A DNA stretch of 64,000 nt from Gemmatimonadota bacterium (GTDB lineage Bacteria; Latescibacterota; UBA2968; GCA-2709665), in NCBI GenBank assembly GCA_028877215.1, contig JAPPFJ010000007.1:151883-215882 (forward strand), in the 5' to 3' direction. This document shows, piece by piece, positions 54,052 through 62,204 of the stretch. A program made the translations under genes and the position numbers. The stretch's first letter is position 1, and the number at the start of each line of letters is the position of its first letter. A model generated the notes under the pieces. The model was not told where the DNA came from. It searched no databases and saw nothing but the letters and a program-made list of their open reading frames with translations.

Positions 54052-55386
54052 CTAATACACCGGCAGATAACGCTCCCGTTCCCACTGGTCCACGTGCAGA
54101 TGGTACTCCGCCCATTCTTCGCGTTTCACCTGCACGTAGTAGTCCGCATATTCCGTCCCGAGCGCCTCCCGGAGCACGTCGTCGGACGCCAGGTGATCGG
54201 CAGCCTCCGCCAGGGTACCCGGGAGCAGGTCGATGCCCCGCGCTCTCAATTCGCTTTCGGGCACCTCGTAGAGATTGCCCTCGTTGCGTTCGCCCGGCTC
54301 CATACGGTTTTCGATGCCGTCGAGCCCGGCGGCCAGCATTGCCGCGGTCGTCAGGTATGGATTCGCCGCCCCGTCGATCGCCCGGTTCTCGATACGGCCC
54401 GCGTCGGGGATTCGGATCATCTGCGTCCGGTTCGATCCGCCGTAGGTGATACAGATCGGCGCCCAGGACGCGCCCGAACGGGGAGCCCCCCTCGTGAGGC
54501 GTTTGTAGCTGTTCACCAGGGGCGCGGACACTGCGGAAATCGCCTTCGCGTGGTTGAGGATGCCCGCCATGAACCAGTAAGCCTCCTTCGACAGACCGTT
54601 TTCATCCCCGTCGTCGAGAAAAAGGTTGGTCCTGTTTTCCGGATCCCACAGGCTCATGTGATAGTGCGCGCCGCTTCCAGTGAGATGAGAAAACGGCTTC
54701 GGCATGAACGTCGCGTGGTATCCGAGCCGCTCCGCGTTCACCTTCACCATCCATCGGAAGAACGTCTGCCGGTCGGCGGTCGTCAGCGCGTCGGAATAGG
54801 TCCAGTTGATCTCGAACTGGCAATTGGCATCTTCGTGGTCGTTTGCATAGGGTTCCCATCCCAGTTCCTGCATAAACCCGATGAGCGTGGTCATCACGTC
54901 CAGGTTGCGATGCAGGGTGACGAGATCGTAACAGGGCTTCTCCAGCGTGTCCATCGGATCGGCCAGCGCATAGTTCCCCTGGTCATCCTTTTTCAGGAGG
55001 ATGAATTCAGCTTCCACGCCCAGGTTCAGGCGATATCCCTTCGCCTCCGCCTTCGCGAGCTGCCGCTGCAGAATCGTCCGTGGACAATATCCGAACGGCT
55101 CCCCCTCGACCTGGATGTTGCCCGCCACCCACGCCGTATTCTTGCGCCACGGCAATACGGTCATCGAGTTGAAGTCCGGTATGTTCATCATATCGGAATC
55201 GTGCGGGCCCTGCCCCATATTGCCCGCCGCGAAACCTGCGAACCCCGCGCCTTCCGAGGCCATGTCGTCGAGGTGGGTCACGGGCACCACCTTGGCCTTG
55301 GGCATCCCGCTCATCTCCACAAACGAACACAGAAAGAAGTCGATTCCGTTCGCGGCTACGAATTCTTTAACCTGGTCCAGCGTCAT
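54052..55386 (-). CDS. GlnT-type (class III) glutamine synthetase / gamma-glutamylmethylamide synthetase-like
   Basis: A 444-residue ligase of the GlnT group. Active-site strings are LGVEAEFILLKK (metal Glu), HEDANCQFEINW, HLTGSGAHYHMSLWD and NSYKRLTRGAPRSGASWAPICITYGGSNRTQMIRIPDAGRIENRAIDG. It makes glutamine, or in methylamine users gamma-glutamylmethylamide, from glutamate, ATP and ammonia or an amine. GlnT-type enzymes are often paired with amine or C1 genes. Fhs, an ammonium transporter and a folate methyl-transfer protein are encoded in the same run, which favours such a role. The substrate choice cannot be decided from sequence. Confidence 0.83.
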   Translation of the reverse strand: MTLDQVKEFVAANGIDFFLCSFVEMSGMPKAKVVPVTHLDDMASEGAGFAGFAAGNMGQGPHDSDMMNIPDFNSMTVLPWRKNTAWVAGNIQVEGEPFGYCPRTILQRQLAKAEAKGYRLNLGVEAEFILLKKDDQGNYALADPMDTLEKPCYDLVTLHRNLDVMTTLIGFMQELGWEPYANDHEDANCQFEINWTYSDALTTADRQTFFRWMVKVNAERLGYHATFMPKPFSHLTGSGAHYHMSLWDPENRTNLFLDDGDENGLSKEAYWFMAGILNHAKAISAVSAPLVNSYKRLTRGAPRSGASWAPICITYGGSNRTQMIRIPDAGRIENRAIDGAANPYLTTAAMLAAGLDGIENRMEPGERNEGNLYEVPESELRARGIDLLPGTLAEAADHLASDDVLREALGTEYADYYVQVKREEWAEYHLHVDQWERERYLPVY

Positions 55387-55421
55387 CGTCAGTTCTCCCC
55401 ACAGAATCTCAGTTGGAAATT

Positions 55422-55643
55422 CTAGTTTTCAGTTGCCACCGCCGATGCGGGCGATTCCGCCTCGGCCAACTGATCCAGCTCGGCAGCATAGGTTGCATTC
55501 TCGTGTTTGATCTGCCAGACCGTGTACGCAAGCCACAGGACTACGCAAACCACAAAGAGAGGAACCTCGAACCCGACAAAGGGATACATCGGACCCACGT
55601 CGGCCGGATTCCCCACCCACGTGTCTATCAAACCCGTTCTCAT
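55422..55643 (-). CDS. Small single-span membrane protein
   Basis: A 73-residue protein with one hydrophobic helix (FVGFEVPLFVVCVVLWLAYTVW, about 23-44), a short N-terminal part with WVGNPADVGPMYPF and an acidic C-terminal tail (HENATYAAELDQLAEAESPAS). The ATG follows AGGAGG closely. It lies 35 bp upstream of the GlnT-type synthetase and so is in the same transcript. Its size and position suggest a small subunit or membrane anchor for one of the neighbours. I know of no characterised family. Confidence 0.65.
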   Translation of the reverse strand: MRTGLIDTWVGNPADVGPMYPFVGFEVPLFVVCVVLWLAYTVWQIKHENATYAAELDQLAEAESPASAVATEN

Positions 55644-55674
55644 CTGCCTCCTCCTTTGAAGTTGCCCGGAAGAT

Positions 55675-55862
55675 TATGCCAGAAACGACGAAATACGCGA
55701 AGAAGCGAGACTGCGAGAATACGAGAATACGAGAAAACGAATAGGCGAAAAGACCAGAATACGAAAAGACGAGTGATGTCACCGCTCTTTCGTAGTTTCG
55801 TACATTCGTAGTCTCGCAAAGCGAGAAGACGAATAGACGAGAAACGAAGAGACGAAACGTCC
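55675..55862. repeat. Purine-rich CGAGAATA array with an inverted pyrimidine-rich middle
   Basis: Loosely periodic units such as CGAGAATACGAGAATACGAG (from about 55713) run on the plus strand to about 55770. A stretch with the complementary character (CTCTTTCGTAGTTTCGTACA, then GTAGTCTCGC) follows, and then purine-rich units again (GAGAAGACGAATAGACGAGA). The array could fold into a long imperfect hairpin. It fills the gap between Fhs and the small membrane protein. A related array is at 27661-27795. Confidence 0.5.
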
Positions 55863-55890
55863 GTGGCTGACATCGATACAGGTTCCGCCT

Positions 55891-57576
55891 TCAGAACAGA
55901 CCGACCGTGTGTCCGGCTTCATCATAATCGATCGCCTCGGCCGACGGCCTGCGCGGAAGCCCCGGCATTGTCATGACGTCTCCGGTATACACGACCACAA
56001 ACCCTGCCCCGGCGGACACCCTCACGTCGCGGATGGGCACGTCGAAACCCCTCGGTCTGCCCTTCAATCCCGGATCCGTGGAGAGCGAATACTGGGTCTT
56101 GGCCATACAGACCGGAAGCCTCCCGTGCCCGGCTTCCTCGAGCTTTGCGAACCGGGCTCTCAACCGTTTGTCCCCCATAATATCGTCGGCGCCGTAGACT
56201 TCCCGGGCGACGATCCTGGCCTTGTCCCACAACCGCAGATTATCGGGATAGAGAAGCTTGAAATCGCAGGACGCCGTTTCCGCGGCCTCGACAACCCTTC
56301 GCGCAAGCGCCTCCGCGCCGCCCCCTCCCTTCGCCCAGTGTTCCGATGGAACGATCGGCAGATCCATATCGGCGCAGCTGTCCTGAATCAGAGCGATCTC
56401 ACCGGACGTGTCGGAAAGAAACCGGTTCACGGCCACGACAGCTGTGAGACCGAAACGCCGGATGTTTTCGATATGCTTCCTCAGATTCACGAGACCTTTT
56501 TCCAGCGCGGCCGGGTTGGCGTCCGACAGCCGCCTGGGTGACGTCCCGCCATGGTATTTCAGCCCCCGGACCGTCGCCACCAGCACCACGACGTCCGGCC
56601 GGATCCCGGCCTGACGGCATTTGATATTCAGAAACTTCTCCGCGCCCAGGTCCGCACCGAATCCGGCTTCGGTTACGGTATATTCGGACAGTCGCATGGC
56701 CAGCTTGGTCGCGATCACCGAATTGCAACCGTGCGCGATATTGGCGAACGGACCTCCGTGAACGATTGCCGGGTTGTTCTCCAGGGTCTGCACCAGATTC
56801 GGCTTCAGTGCGTCTCTCAGCAGCACGGCCATCGCACCGTGCACGTTGAGGTCCGCCGCCGTGACCGGTTCATTGGACCGCGTATACGCCACAATGATCC
56901 GGCCCAGCCGCTCCCGAAGCTCGTCGAGCGACTCCGAAAGGCAGAAAATAGCCATTACTTCCGACGCGACCGTGATTTCAAATCCCGATTCACGAGGATA
57001 GGAGTTCCCCGTACCTCCCAGACCGACGACGATTTCCCGAAGCGCGCGGTCGTTCATGTCCATCACGCGCTTCCACAGGACGCGCCGGGGATCGATATCC
57101 AGCCTGTTCCGGTGATGGACGTGGTTGTCGATCGCTGCCGAGAGCAGGTTGTGGGCGACGCCAATGGCGTGGATATCGCCCGTAAAATGCAGGTTGATGT
57201 CCTCCATCGGCGCTACCTGGGACATCCCGCCGCCGGCAGCGCCCCCCTTCATCCCGAAACAGGGGCCCAACGAAGGCTCTCTGAGACAGATTGCCGTGCG
57301 CTTTCCCAGCCGGTTCAGCGCGTCGCCCAGGCCCACGGTCGTGGTTGTCTTGCCCTCGCCGGAAGGCGTGGGATTGATCGCCGAGACCAATACCAGCTTG
57401 CCGGCGGCATTCCCGGCAAGGCTGTCGTAAAAATCCATCGAGACCTTGGCCTTGTACCTGCCGTAGACCTCCAGCTGGTCTTCCGGCACGCCAAATTCCT
57501 GCGCGACCTGGCCGATATGGTGCAGACGGGCCCGCCTCGCAATCTCGATGTCCGGCAATACGTCGTGCTCGCGCAT
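55891..57576 (-). CDS. fhs: Formate-tetrahydrofolate ligase
   Basis: A 561-residue Fhs, the normal length. It joins formate to THF with ATP, or runs in reverse to make ATP and release formate. It has the P-loop-like [13 protein letters not shown], the first signature [19 protein letters not shown] and further conserved blocks ([45 protein letters not shown]). It acts in the cytoplasm. Encoded with GcvT-like, ammonium transporter and GlnT-type genes, it would take the C1 unit released by demethylation. Repeat blocks lie on both sides. Confidence 0.95.
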   Translation of the reverse strand: MREHDVLPDIEIARRARLHHIGQVAQEFGVPEDQLEVYGRYKAKVSMDFYDSLAGNAAGKLVLVSAINPTPSGEGKTTTTVGLGDALNRLGKRTAICLREPSLGPCFGMKGGAAGGGMSQVAPMEDINLHFTGDIHAIGVAHNLLSAAIDNHVHHRNRLDIDPRRVLWKRVMDMNDRALREIVVGLGGTGNSYPRESGFEITVASEVMAIFCLSESLDELRERLGRIIVAYTRSNEPVTAADLNVHGAMAVLLRDALKPNLVQTLENNPAIVHGGPFANIAHGCNSVIATKLAMRLSEYTVTEAGFGADLGAEKFLNIKCRQAGIRPDVVVLVATVRGLKYHGGTSPRRLSDANPAALEKGLVNLRKHIENIRRFGLTAVVAVNRFLSDTSGEIALIQDSCADMDLPIVPSEHWAKGGGGAEALARRVVEAAETASCDFKLLYPDNLRLWDKARIVAREVYGADDIMGDKRLRARFAKLEEAGHGRLPVCMAKTQYSLSTDPGLKGRPRGFDVPIRDVRVSAGAGFVVVYTGDVMTMPGLPRRPSAEAIDYDEAGHTVGLF

Positions 57577-57592
57577 AGATCCTTTCTGTCAA

Positions 57593-57824
57593 TGTCCTGT
57601 CCTAAAAACATCCGATCAGTCGACCGCCGATTCAGGCAACCTGCTTCCGGGACAAGACACTTGTGTCCTGTCCCAAAAATTCCTCACCATTCGACCGCCG
57701 ATTCATCCCGTCTCGCTACGTTCCCCTCGCTCGCCGACCTTACGCAGGTCGCCTGCGCTCCGGCGCCTTGCGAGCCGGGCGACTCGGCGGTCGAATTCAG
57801 GCAACTTATTTTCGGGACAGAACA
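57593..57824. repeat. Tandem copies of a TGTCCTGTCC-ended repeat, one carrying a nested 94-bp insert
   Basis: Unit 1 (57593-57659) starts TGTCCTGTCCTAAAAA and ends GGGACAAGACA. Unit 2 (57664-57824) starts TGTCCTGTCCCAAAAA and ends CGGGACAGAACA. Both carry TCGACCGCCGATTCA followed by GGCAAC. In unit 2 a 94-bp segment separates them and is bounded by ATTCA on both sides (57701-57705 and 57795-57799). This looks like an insertion with a 5-bp duplication. The inserted part ends with CGGCGGTCGA, the inverse of the host motif. It lies between amt and fhs and is non-coding. Confidence 0.6.
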
Positions 57825-59219
57825 CTAACTGCCTGCCCGCGCTTCGTCGATTTCGGCCTGAGCGAGTTCGTCCGCATCGGCAGTTTCGTTCTGAATGGCC
57901 ACGTGATCCAGACCCGCAATTTCAATCTGCGCCGGAATGCGCAGAATGCCGAGTTTCTTGAGGATCGCCCCCAGGACGTAGCAGGGAAGAAAGCCCAGCA
58001 CGAAGAACATGATGACGGCGCCGAGCGTCTGTCCCCACGGCGTTATCGGAGCGTACGCGGGATTGGCGCCCGGATATCCCCAGAGTACGAACCCCGCGAC
58101 AATCACGCCGATAACCCCGGCATAGCCATGTACCGCCACGGCGCCCACCGCATCGTCGATCCTGAACCGTTTCTCGACCCAGTTGTGCAGCTTGTACATG
58201 CAGAACGTGCCGAATGCGCCGATGAGCAGCGCCTGCATCGGATGGTACAGATCATTGCCGGCCGATGCCGTGATGATGCCGGCCAGTCCACCGGAGAAGG
58301 TCCAGTAAGGGTCGCCCTTGGAAACGAAGTACCCCATGATCAATCCGCCGGCGAGCGACATCAGAAAGTTGAACGTGATGGCGCTGAGCGTCGTGGGCGT
58401 CAGGTAAATCGTGGTGGCCGAAAAGAACGCCCGGTCGCTGGCGGGGTCCACGTCCATGATGGGCACGTTGCAGGCCGCGTAAAAGCCCCAGAACCCCGTG
58501 TAGATCAGGAACAGACCGATAACGACCAGCCAGGTGTTTTGAGGCGGGAAGTTTCTGGGAGAACCGTCGGACCTGAATCTGCCGATTCGCGGCCCCAGGT
58601 GGTAGAGGATCGCCAGCGCGGACCCGCCACTGATCGCGTGGATCACACCGGAGGCGTATGCGTCGTGGTATCCCAGTACCTGAACCATCCAGCCGTCGGC
58701 GGACCAGCCCCACGCCGCGTCGATCACCCAGGTAACCGATCCCACCAGAACGGCGAAAATCCAGAACGCGCCGGATCGGATGCGTTCGATGACCGCACCC
58801 GAAAGAATCGATCCCGCCGTCCATGAAAACAGCAGAAACGCCGCCCAGAACACGCCGTTCAGCCGAGCCCATAGTGCCGTATCGTCTCCGGTCAGCCCGC
58901 CGCCGTGCGGTTTGCCACCCATATGCGTCCCCATCAGCTCATTCCACGGCGTAGCCCACGCGGCTTCGATCAGCCCACCCGTGATCCCGGGTCCGTTCTG
59001 AACGGCGAAATAGATCCACCACCCGAAGAAATAGAACGTAATGGTGACGAGAGGGATCAGCATCGCGTTCTTCATAAGAGTGTGCATCATATTCTTCCTC
59101 CTGGACACGCCGACTTCGTACAGACAGAAGCCGACGTGGATGAGGAACATGAGCACGATACATATCCAGTAATAGAATTCCGTAAACACGACGGTCAATG
59201 CACTGAGTTCGTTGTCCAT
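57825..59219 (-). CDS. amt: Ammonium transporter (Amt/Rh type)
   Basis: A 464-residue transporter with eleven helices. The conduction-pore twin histidines are visible in SGVIHAISGGSALA (about 197-210) and AVHGYAGVIGV (about 360). Further Amt segments are SWTAGSILSGAVIERIRSGAFW and FNFLMSLAGGLIMGYF. It admits NH4+/NH3 into the cell. It lies in the same minus-strand run as Fhs, GlnT-type synthetase and GcvT-like genes, so it probably recaptures or imports ammonia for the same pathway. No GlnK gene is adjacent, although amt and glnK are usually paired. Confidence 0.92.
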   Translation of the reverse strand: MDNELSALTVVFTEFYYWICIVLMFLIHVGFCLYEVGVSRRKNMMHTLMKNAMLIPLVTITFYFFGWWIYFAVQNGPGITGGLIEAAWATPWNELMGTHMGGKPHGGGLTGDDTALWARLNGVFWAAFLLFSWTAGSILSGAVIERIRSGAFWIFAVLVGSVTWVIDAAWGWSADGWMVQVLGYHDAYASGVIHAISGGSALAILYHLGPRIGRFRSDGSPRNFPPQNTWLVVIGLFLIYTGFWGFYAACNVPIMDVDPASDRAFFSATTIYLTPTTLSAITFNFLMSLAGGLIMGYFVSKGDPYWTFSGGLAGIITASAGNDLYHPMQALLIGAFGTFCMYKLHNWVEKRFRIDDAVGAVAVHGYAGVIGVIVAGFVLWGYPGANPAYAPITPWGQTLGAVIMFFVLGFLPCYVLGAILKKLGILRIPAQIEIAGLDHVAIQNETADADELAQAEIDEARAGS

Positions 59220-59272
59220 CTAATCCCTCCGTCTTGAACCTGAAGAATGCGCGAATCCGCGACAGGTGTCCG

Positions 59273-59764
59273 TCAGATCTGAGAAGCCGTCCCGTCCCAC
59301 ATCCTGCCATACTTTCCCTGGTAAAACAGGAGCGGACGACCTGAACCCGCGTCGCCCGCAACAATTTCTCCAACGAAAATGTCGTGGTCGCCGGCCCGCA
59401 GCACGTCGGCCAGCATACACTCCACGTGGCCCAGTGCGTCCGTGAGGACGGGGGCGCCGGTCCGAAACGTCGTCGTGGCCACGTTCGAGAAGTCCTTGGG
59501 ACCCGGTCTGGCAAACTGCGCTGAAACCGCTTCCTGATCCTCGCTGAGGATATTCACTGCGAAATACCGGCTCTCCGTCAAATGGGCGTGCATCTGCGCC
59601 CCCTTGTCAACGGATACCATGACCAGAGGGGGATCAAGCGAAAGCGAGGTCACAGCATTGGCTGTCATTCCCCTGTATTCGCCGCCTGCAACCGTGGTGA
59701 CAACGGTGACGCCGGTTGCAAAACAACCCATAATCCGACGTTGCTCCATCGGGTCGAAGGCCAT
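59273..59764 (-). CDS. Flavin reductase (HpaC/NtaB-like)
   Basis: A 163-residue flavin reductase domain protein, the typical length. It has the FATGVTVVTTVAGGEYRGMTANAVTSLSLDPPLVMVSVDKGA opening, FAVNILSEDQEAVSAQFA and the GDHDIFVGEI motif. It reduces FMN or FAD with NAD(P)H and hands it to a partner oxygenase. The acyl-CoA-dehydrogenase-fold protein encoded upstream in the same run is a natural partner. It lies 103 bp after the DUF1989-GcvT gene and 53 bp before amt. Confidence 0.88.
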   Translation of the reverse strand: MAFDPMEQRRIMGCFATGVTVVTTVAGGEYRGMTANAVTSLSLDPPLVMVSVDKGAQMHAHLTESRYFAVNILSEDQEAVSAQFARPGPKDFSNVATTTFRTGAPVLTDALGHVECMLADVLRAGDHDIFVGEIVAGDAGSGRPLLFYQGKYGRMWDGTASQI

Positions 59765-59867
59765 TCCGATACCCTCTCAATGAAAGCGCCGTCCAACGCG
59801 AAGCTTCAGGGCACGATCGTGGGTACGACGTCGACCGGAGAAGCATTGCGGATCCTGGAAGCTGTAA

Positions 59868-62204
59868 TCAGGAACGTAGCCGCGTTTTGTCCGGATCGTA
59901 AAACGGAAACCGCACCACCCGCGCGGGAATGCGCTTCTGATGGCCGTCCAGCCTTCCCACCTCGACTTCGGCGCCGACCGCGGCGTACCGGGTAGCGATA
60001 CGGCAAAGCGCGATATTCCTGCCCAGAATCGGTGAGCGGGTGCCGCTCGTGATCACGCCAACGCGGCCGCGCCCGTCGTAGACGTCGTCGCCGGTGGCGA
60101 CCGGTTCGTTCCCGGATACATCCAGCCCCACCAGCACGCGTTGTGGATGCGACCGCCTTCGGATCAGCGCCTCTTTGCCGATAAAGTCGTCTTTCTTGCG
60201 CCTGAGCGGAACCGTGAAGCCGATCCCCGCCTCAAACGGGTCCGTCCGGTCGTCAAACTCGCATCCCGCAAAAGCCAGACCGGCCTCGATCCGCAGCATG
60301 TCCAGGGCTTCCAGCCCCAACGGTTTCAGGCCATACCGCTGTCCCGCTTCCCAGATGGCATCCCACACCGCGGGCGCATCGTTGGGATGGCACCATACCT
60401 CGTAACCCAGTTCGCCCGTATAGCCCGTCCTGGATACGACAATCGCCGGACCGTTTCCATTGCCGATTCGGCCCACCGTGAATCGGAACCAGCCCAGTTC
60501 GGCCAAGGACGGGCGGGACGGTGGCGTCCAGACGACGTTGCGAAGGATATCCCGGCTTCCGGGTCCCTGAACGGCAAGATTATGGAGTTGATCGGTCGAG
60601 TTTCTGACCCATACCCGCATCCCGAGCCGACTCGCCTGCTCGCGCAGCCACGTGCCCCCGTAATCGTCGCCGCAGATCCACCGGAAATTCTCGGCGCCCA
60701 ACCGGAACAGCGTGCCGTCGTCCAGCATGCCGCCGGTTTCGTAACACATCGCGGAATAAGTCACTTGCCCCGGAGTAAGCCGGCGGACGTCCCGCGTCAG
60801 CGTGTACTGCAGCAACGCCTCCGCGTCCGGCCCGAGGACCTCGAATTTACGCAGCGCGGACAGGTCCATCACCGCCGCGGTCTCGCGGCAGGCGAAATAT
60901 TCCTCGACGGCGCCCTTGCCTGTAAAACACGCGGGAAGCCAGAACCCGCGGTATTCCTCGTAATGGCGAGTCAGGGAGGACGTGCGCTGGTGAAAGGCCG
61001 TCTCCCTCGTCAACCTGGGCTCGGCGTCTGCCGTCATCCGGTGAGCAATCCCCGTGGAAAACCGGTACCGATCAGGGTAGACGCGGACCTGAATCTCCGT
61101 CGGATCCCAGCCGTTGGCCGGATCGATATCGTCCGGGCACGCGGACGACAGACAGACCAGGTCCGTTAAGGCCTTCAGCAGGACATGGTCGCCCGGACGA
61201 GACCATGGCTCGTCCATGAACAGGACGTTATTCCCGTCGATTCTCGTATTGTAAAAGAAATTCACGGCCGGCCAGCCGCGCCGGGGCTGAATCGTATACG
61301 GGTCCAATGCCGCGTTGAAGTTGTCCGTACAATTGACGTGGCCCGGATAACCCATATCCTCGTAATATTTGGCGGTGCACGCAAGCGCAAACGTATCGTG
61401 CCGCCCTACCGTATCCCGAACGACCTCGACCAGCGGCTGCATATCCTGGTCGTAAAACTTCGAAAAGAGGCCCGGACCGGGATAGGCCGCGCCCATGAGG
61501 GTCCGCGTCGTGGTCGCATCCAGGCCACGCTCAACGCCATGCTGCAGTTGCCGGGCGTCGAACGCCAGAAAATCGGAACACTGGCGCCCGGCGACGTCGA
61601 TCACCTGGATGAACTCTCCCGCCTTTACCTCATAAGCGATGGCCGACGCCCTTTCCACCTCAAGATCCAGGCGCATGTCCCCCAGAGGCGCGGGCAGCGG
61701 GGGGCGTTCCGGCGTTTCCACGCGCGAGCGCCTGACCACGACTTCCAGATCCGTCGGGGGATCCTGGGCATCCACCCGCATCGGCCCGCCGGGAGCCGCA
61801 ATCACGCAAACGGCGTCTCTATGGACGTCGAAACACGCTTCTGCGCCGGCCTTCGACTCTCCGCCGAAGACCCGCACCGCCGGTGCGCCTTTCACGTTGA
61901 CGCCCCTTCGCCGCAGGGCCGTGCGAGCCGCCTGCGCGCTCTCGTCCCCGCGCCGGAGCGCCTCCGTGAAACCCTCCATCGCACCGTCGGCACGGAGACC
62001 CAGCCGGGAGGGATCGGCGCCGCCGTCCGGACCGAATACGCCCAGTTCGCAGCGCTGGCGCCCTTCCACGTCGACGACCGCCAGCCGGTCGCCCTGCGCC
62101 AACCCCAGGGCGATCGCCCCACCGCCCGGCACCCGATAGCGCTCCCTGCCCGGCGTCCATCTCAGCAGTCCCGTCCCGATCATTTGGACGTCTTCAGGCA
62201 TCAT
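59868..62204 (-). CDS. DUF1989 - GcvT fusion (aminomethyltransferase-like demethylase)
   Basis: A 778-residue fusion. Residues 184-375 are DUF1989, the urea-carboxylase-associated family, with IQVIDVAGRQCSDFLAF and GYPGHVNCTDNFNAAL. Residues about 20-165 look like a decayed first copy of the same fold (DRLAVVDVEGRQRCELGVF). Residues 400-778 are a GcvT-type THF-dependent methyl or aminomethyl transferase (HYEEYRGFWLPACF, ETAAVMDLSALRKFEVLGPDAEALLQ, VSRTGYTGELGYEVW, PLGLEALDMLRIEAGLAFAGCEFD, then the C-terminal barrel). GcvT relatives remove methyl groups to THF (for example DMSP or dimethylglycine demethylases). The start overlaps the upstream gene stop by 4 bp. Likely substrate: a methylated amine, amide or sulfonium compound; unproven. 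Confidence 0.8.
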   Translation of the reverse strand: MMPEDVQMIGTGLLRWTPGRERYRVPGGGAIALGLAQGDRLAVVDVEGRQRCELGVFGPDGGADPSRLGLRADGAMEGFTEALRRGDESAQAARTALRRRGVNVKGAPAVRVFGGESKAGAEACFDVHRDAVCVIAAPGGPMRVDAQDPPTDLEVVVRRSRVETPERPPLPAPLGDMRLDLEVERASAIAYEVKAGEFIQVIDVAGRQCSDFLAFDARQLQHGVERGLDATTTRTLMGAAYPGPGLFSKFYDQDMQPLVEVVRDTVGRHDTFALACTAKYYEDMGYPGHVNCTDNFNAALDPYTIQPRRGWPAVNFFYNTRIDGNNVLFMDEPWSRPGDHVLLKALTDLVCLSSACPDDIDPANGWDPTEIQVRVYPDRYRFSTGIAHRMTADAEPRLTRETAFHQRTSSLTRHYEEYRGFWLPACFTGKGAVEEYFACRETAAVMDLSALRKFEVLGPDAEALLQYTLTRDVRRLTPGQVTYSAMCYETGGMLDDGTLFRLGAENFRWICGDDYGGTWLREQASRLGMRVWVRNSTDQLHNLAVQGPGSRDILRNVVWTPPSRPSLAELGWFRFTVGRIGNGNGPAIVVSRTGYTGELGYEVWCHPNDAPAVWDAIWEAGQRYGLKPLGLEALDMLRIEAGLAFAGCEFDDRTDPFEAGIGFTVPLRRKKDDFIGKEALIRRRSHPQRVLVGLDVSGNEPVATGDDVYDGRGRVGVITSGTRSPILGRNIALCRIATRYAAVGAEVEVGRLDGHQKRIPARVVRFPFYDPDKTRLRS

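Noticed and set aside
54094..55425. Plus-strand 443-residue reading frame opposite the glutamine synthetase
   Set aside because: Mirror frame of a well-identified gene in GC-rich DNA; no domain or ribosome site supports it.
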